DNA of 7,330 nucleotides. It comes from an uncultured Actinomycetospora sp. (lineage in GTDB: Bacteria; Actinomycetota; Actinomycetes; Mycobacteriales; Pseudonocardiaceae). Numbering within the stretch: position 1 is the first letter of the stretch; each line of letters begins with the position of its first letter. The notes under the pieces were generated by a model. That model was not told the DNA's origin, ran no database searches, and saw only the letters and a list, made by a program, of their open reading frames with translations. Shown one piece after another: positions 5,621 through 7,330 of this stretch. The translations under genes were made by a program, and so were the position numbers. Location: the NCBI GenBank assembly GCA_902805495.1, contig CADCTH010000129.1:1-7330 (forward strand), in the 5' to 3' direction.

Positions 5621-5655
5621 GACGGGCGCGCCCAGCACCGACGTCGACCGCCGGG

Positions 5656-6561
5656 TCATCCCGAGATCGACCCCGCAGTCTTCGTGATCGACGTGAGGGC
5701 GTGGACGATCACGGGTTGTGCGGCGGCGCCCGCACGGGTCACGGCCACGATGCGCCGGACCGGGGCGGCCATGCCGGTCAGGCGCAGACGCACCACATCG
5801 GTGCCGGGGTGCACCGGGGCCAGCCGGGGCAGCATGAAGATCCCGAAGCCGTGGGCGACCAGCGCCGTGCCGGTGTCCCACTCCTCGGCGTAGTGCGCGA
5901 CGGTCGGGCGGAAGCCCGCGGCCTGGCACGCGGCGAGGGTGAGGCGGTGATAGGCGCTGCCGGGCCGGCAGGTGATCCACGACTCGGACGCGGCATCGCG
6001 CAGGGCCACCTCGGGCTGGGTGGTGAAGCGGTGCCCGATCGGCACGGCGAGGTCGATCGGGTCGTCGAGCACGGTGTGCTGCTCGAAGCGCTGGTCGGTC
6101 TCGGGCGGGACGCGGTCGTCGACCACGAGCAGCGCGAGGTCGCAGTCGCCGGCGAGCAACAGGTCGATGCAGCGTGCCGGTTCCGCTTCCACGACCTGGA
6201 TCACCAGTGCCGGGAACCGCTCGCGCAGCGCGGCGGCCGTGGGGACCAGGAGCCTCGACGCCGCCGTCGAGAACCCGCACAGGCCGATCGTGCCCGGGGA
6301 GTCCTCCGCGCCGACCAGCTCCGCCCGCGCGATCTCGGCGCGGGCGTGCAACGCCTCGGCGTGACGCAGCAGGACGTGTCCGGCCGCCGTGGGTTCCATG
6401 CGGCGCCCGACCTGCCGCACCAGCGCCACCCCGAGCTCGTCGGAGAGCCCGCGCAGCTGCTGGGACACCGCGGACGAGGTGAAGTGCAACGCCCTGGCCG
6501 CCGCACTCACCGAGCCGTGGTGCGCCACGAGCTGCAGCGTCCGCAATCGCGGATCGATCAT
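5656..6561 (-). CDS. LysR-type transcriptional regulator
   Basis: The product has 301 residues, the standard family length. The N-terminal winged helix-turn-helix covers residues 1-60, with SVSAAARALHFTSSAVSQQL (17-36) as the recognition region, followed by VALVRQVGRRMEPTAAGHVL and a linker helix to about 85. The co-inducer-binding domain starts at GTIGLCGFSTAASRLLVP (90-107) and contains LLAGDCDLALLVV and the C-terminal subdomain segment GFGIFMLPRL (238-247). The effector is not predictable. The ATG at 6561 has no Shine-Dalgarno sequence but lies 6 nt downstream of a TAGCAT box, so leaderless translation is likely. It diverges from an MFS transporter gene, which is its most likely target along with its own promoter. 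Confidence 0.94.
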   Translation of the reverse strand: MIDPRLRTLQLVAHHGSVSAAARALHFTSSAVSQQLRGLSDELGVALVRQVGRRMEPTAAGHVLLRHAEALHARAEIARAELVGAEDSPGTIGLCGFSTAASRLLVPTAAALRERFPALVIQVVEAEPARCIDLLLAGDCDLALLVVDDRVPPETDQRFEQHTVLDDPIDLAVPIGHRFTTQPEVALRDAASESWITCRPGSAYHRLTLAACQAAGFRPTVAHYAEEWDTGTALVAHGFGIFMLPRLAPVHPGTDVVRLRLTGMAAPVRRIVAVTRAGAAAQPVIVHALTSITKTAGSISG

Positions 6562-6574
6562 GTAGCGATGCTAC
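6562..6574. promoter_or_regulatory. Palindrome GTAGC-GAT-GCTAC at the LysR start, candidate autoregulatory site
   Basis: The arms GTAGC and GCTAC are perfect reverse complements around 3 nt. The element abuts the ATG of the LysR gene and overlaps its proposed -10 box. Its right arm contains TGCTA (6569-6573), and TGCTA recurs in the same orientation at 6601-6605, 32 bp or about three helical turns away, overlapping the proposed MFS promoter. The arrangement suits a LysR tetramer contacting two sites, but neither is a perfect T-N11-A box. Confidence 0.4.
6568..6573 (-). promoter_or_regulatory. -10 element TAGCAT for leaderless transcription of the LysR gene
   Basis: On the minus strand TAGCAT fits TAnnnT and ends 6 nt before the LysR ATG (6561). 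This spacing suggests that transcription begins at or next to the start codon, in keeping with the missing Shine-Dalgarno sequence. The -35 region is not recognisable. Confidence 0.4.
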
Positions 6575-6603
6575 GCGCTCGATGAAGAAGCGTGCGCTGG
6601 TGC

Positions 6604-6609
6604 TAACAT
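6604..6609 (+). promoter_or_regulatory. -10 element TAACAT for the MFS transporter gene
   Basis: TAACAT matches TAnnnT and is one of very few AT-rich hexamers in the 66-bp divergent gap. It ends 18 nt before the ATG at 6628, which would give a leader of roughly 11-12 nt. No clear -35 is seen, as would be expected for a promoter that needs an activator such as the divergent LysR protein. Confidence 0.4.
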
Positions 6610-6627
6610 CGCCGTCCGCGCATCGTC

Positions 6628-7330
6628 ATGGTCATGAGCGCCGATGCGTCCTCGCCGGGCACGACGAGGGCCTCGAGGAGCTCCTCCCGGGGACCGTCGC
6701 GGCCCGCACGGGCCTGGGCGCTCGCGCTGCTCGCCCTGGGCGCGGCCGGCGCCGGTATCCCGAGCCCGCTCTACCCCGCCTACCAGGCGCAGCTCGGCTT
6801 CAGCGACGCGACGTTGACGCTCGTCTACGCGGTGTACCCCCTGGTGAGCGTCCCCGCGGTCTACCTGCTGGGCCCCCTGGGCGACCGGCTGTCCCCGCGT
6901 CGGGTCATGCGGTGGGGGATCGCCATCGCCGCGGCCGGATCGATCGCTCTCGCCCTCGCTCCGAGCACCGGCTGGCTGATCGTCGGTCGTGTCGCCTACG
7001 GCATCGCGCTGGCCGTCGTGACCGGCGCCGGGGTGGCGGTCGCGACCAGCGGCGCGGACAAGGTGCGCGCGGGCCTGGTGTCGGCCACGGTGTTCATCCT
7101 CGGGACGGGCCTGGGCCCCGTCCTCGGGGGCGCGCTCACCAGGTACGGCCCGACCCCCGGCTTCCTGCCCTTCGGCGTGGACCTGGTGCTGCTCGCCATC
7201 GTGTTCCTCGGGCTCCGCACCGTGCGCGAGTCCGGGCCCCCGACCGACGACGGAGCGCCCGTCGCGTCCTCCGACGGCGAATCCGCCATGACCCGCACCG
7301 TACGGCGGGCCCTCGTCGTCGCTGCCGTGA
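6628..7330 (+). CDS. MFS transporter, drug/proton antiporter-like, N-terminal half (cut by window edge)
   Basis: The frame starts at ATG 6628 and is open to the window end, giving 234 residues. ATG 6634 is an equally possible start, neither has a Shine-Dalgarno sequence, and a TAA at 6604 limits the frame upstream. After a Ser/Arg-rich cytoplasmic tail of about 29 residues come six hydrophobic segments near 29-46, 61-82, 95-112, 114-139, 147-170 and 180-197. The TM2-TM3 loop holds MFS motif A (GPLGDRLSPRR, 82-92). TM5 holds motif C of drug/H+ antiporters (GTGLGPVLGG, 159-168; pattern GxxxGPxxGG). PSPLYPAYQ in TM1 is typical of this actinobacterial group. The protein is therefore probably a 12-TM exporter of small molecules using the proton gradient, and residues from about 198 on are the central cytoplasmic loop. 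The substrate is unknown. The divergent LysR gene is its likely regulator. Confidence 0.9.
   Translation, partial: MVMSADASSPGTTRASRSSSRGPSRPARAWALALLALGAAGAGIPSPLYPAYQAQLGFSDATLTLVYAVYPLVSVPAVYLLGPLGDRLSPRRVMRWGIAIAAAGSIALALAPSTGWLIVGRVAYGIALAVVTGAGVAVATSGADKVRAGLVSATVFILGTGLGPVLGGALTRYGPTPGFLPFGVDLVLLAIVFLGLRTVRESGPPTDDGAPVASSDGESAMTRTVRRALVVAAV

Noticed and set aside
5624..5633. GGGCGCGCCC palindrome between the XRE and LysR genes
   Set aside because: A 10-bp all-GC palindrome is expected by chance in DNA of this composition and has no special position.
1..7330. Search for CRISPR arrays, tandem repeats, tRNA or rRNA genes, insertion sequences, attachment sites, or toxin-antitoxin or phage-defence genes
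   Set aside because: None was seen by reading both strands; the small XRE gene has no toxin-like partner beside it, and its neighbour is a complete methionine aminopeptidase.

Overview
The window is about 7.3 kb of very GC-rich DNA with third-position G/C bias, GTG as well as ATG starts, and families typical of high-GC Actinobacteria: a PPOX-class F420-dependent oxidoreductase, an actinobacterial-type DinB protein, a GAF-SpoIIE phosphatase and a small helix-turn-helix regulator. The overall style resembles Pseudonocardiaceae. That placement is inferred from composition and gene style, not from a marker gene. I see no rRNA, tRNA, CRISPR array, insertion sequence, prophage or integron signature. 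No gap between genes exceeds about 150 bp.

Left part (1-1355). Three minus-strand genes read DinB-like protein (1256-696), F420-dependent oxidoreductase (663-229), then the N-terminus of a single-pass or signal-anchored membrane protein (202-1, cut by the window edge). The gaps are 32 and 26 nt, so one transcript is likely. The oxidoreductase is interrupted by an in-frame amber codon at 373-375, with clear homologous-looking sequence continuing to a TGA at 229. A 99-bp divergent gap (1257-1355) separates this group from a plus-strand cytoplasmic serine hydrolase (1356-2531). The gap carries three inverted repeats, one of them a perfect 20-bp palindrome touching the Shine-Dalgarno sequence.

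Centre (2541-5592). On the minus strand lie a GAF-SpoIIE (PP2C-type) phosphatase, a VOC/glyoxalase-like protein and a type I methionine aminopeptidase; the last two are 22 nt apart and probably co-transcribed. The aminopeptidase diverges from a small plus-strand XRE-type regulator (5320-5592). The AT-rich 51-bp gap between them contains a 7+2+7 palindrome beside a good -10 hexamer placed for leaderless transcription of the regulator.

Right part (5656-7330). A minus-strand LysR-type regulator diverges from a plus-strand MFS drug/proton antiporter-like transporter, cut by the window edge after six membrane segments. Their 66-bp gap holds facing -10 candidates and a small palindrome, the usual layout of a LysR regulator controlling its divergent efflux gene.

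The genes look like ordinary chromosomal content rather than a specialised accessory system. The points most worth checking are the amber-interrupted oxidoreductase, the XRE/aminopeptidase operator, and the palindromes upstream of the serine hydrolase.
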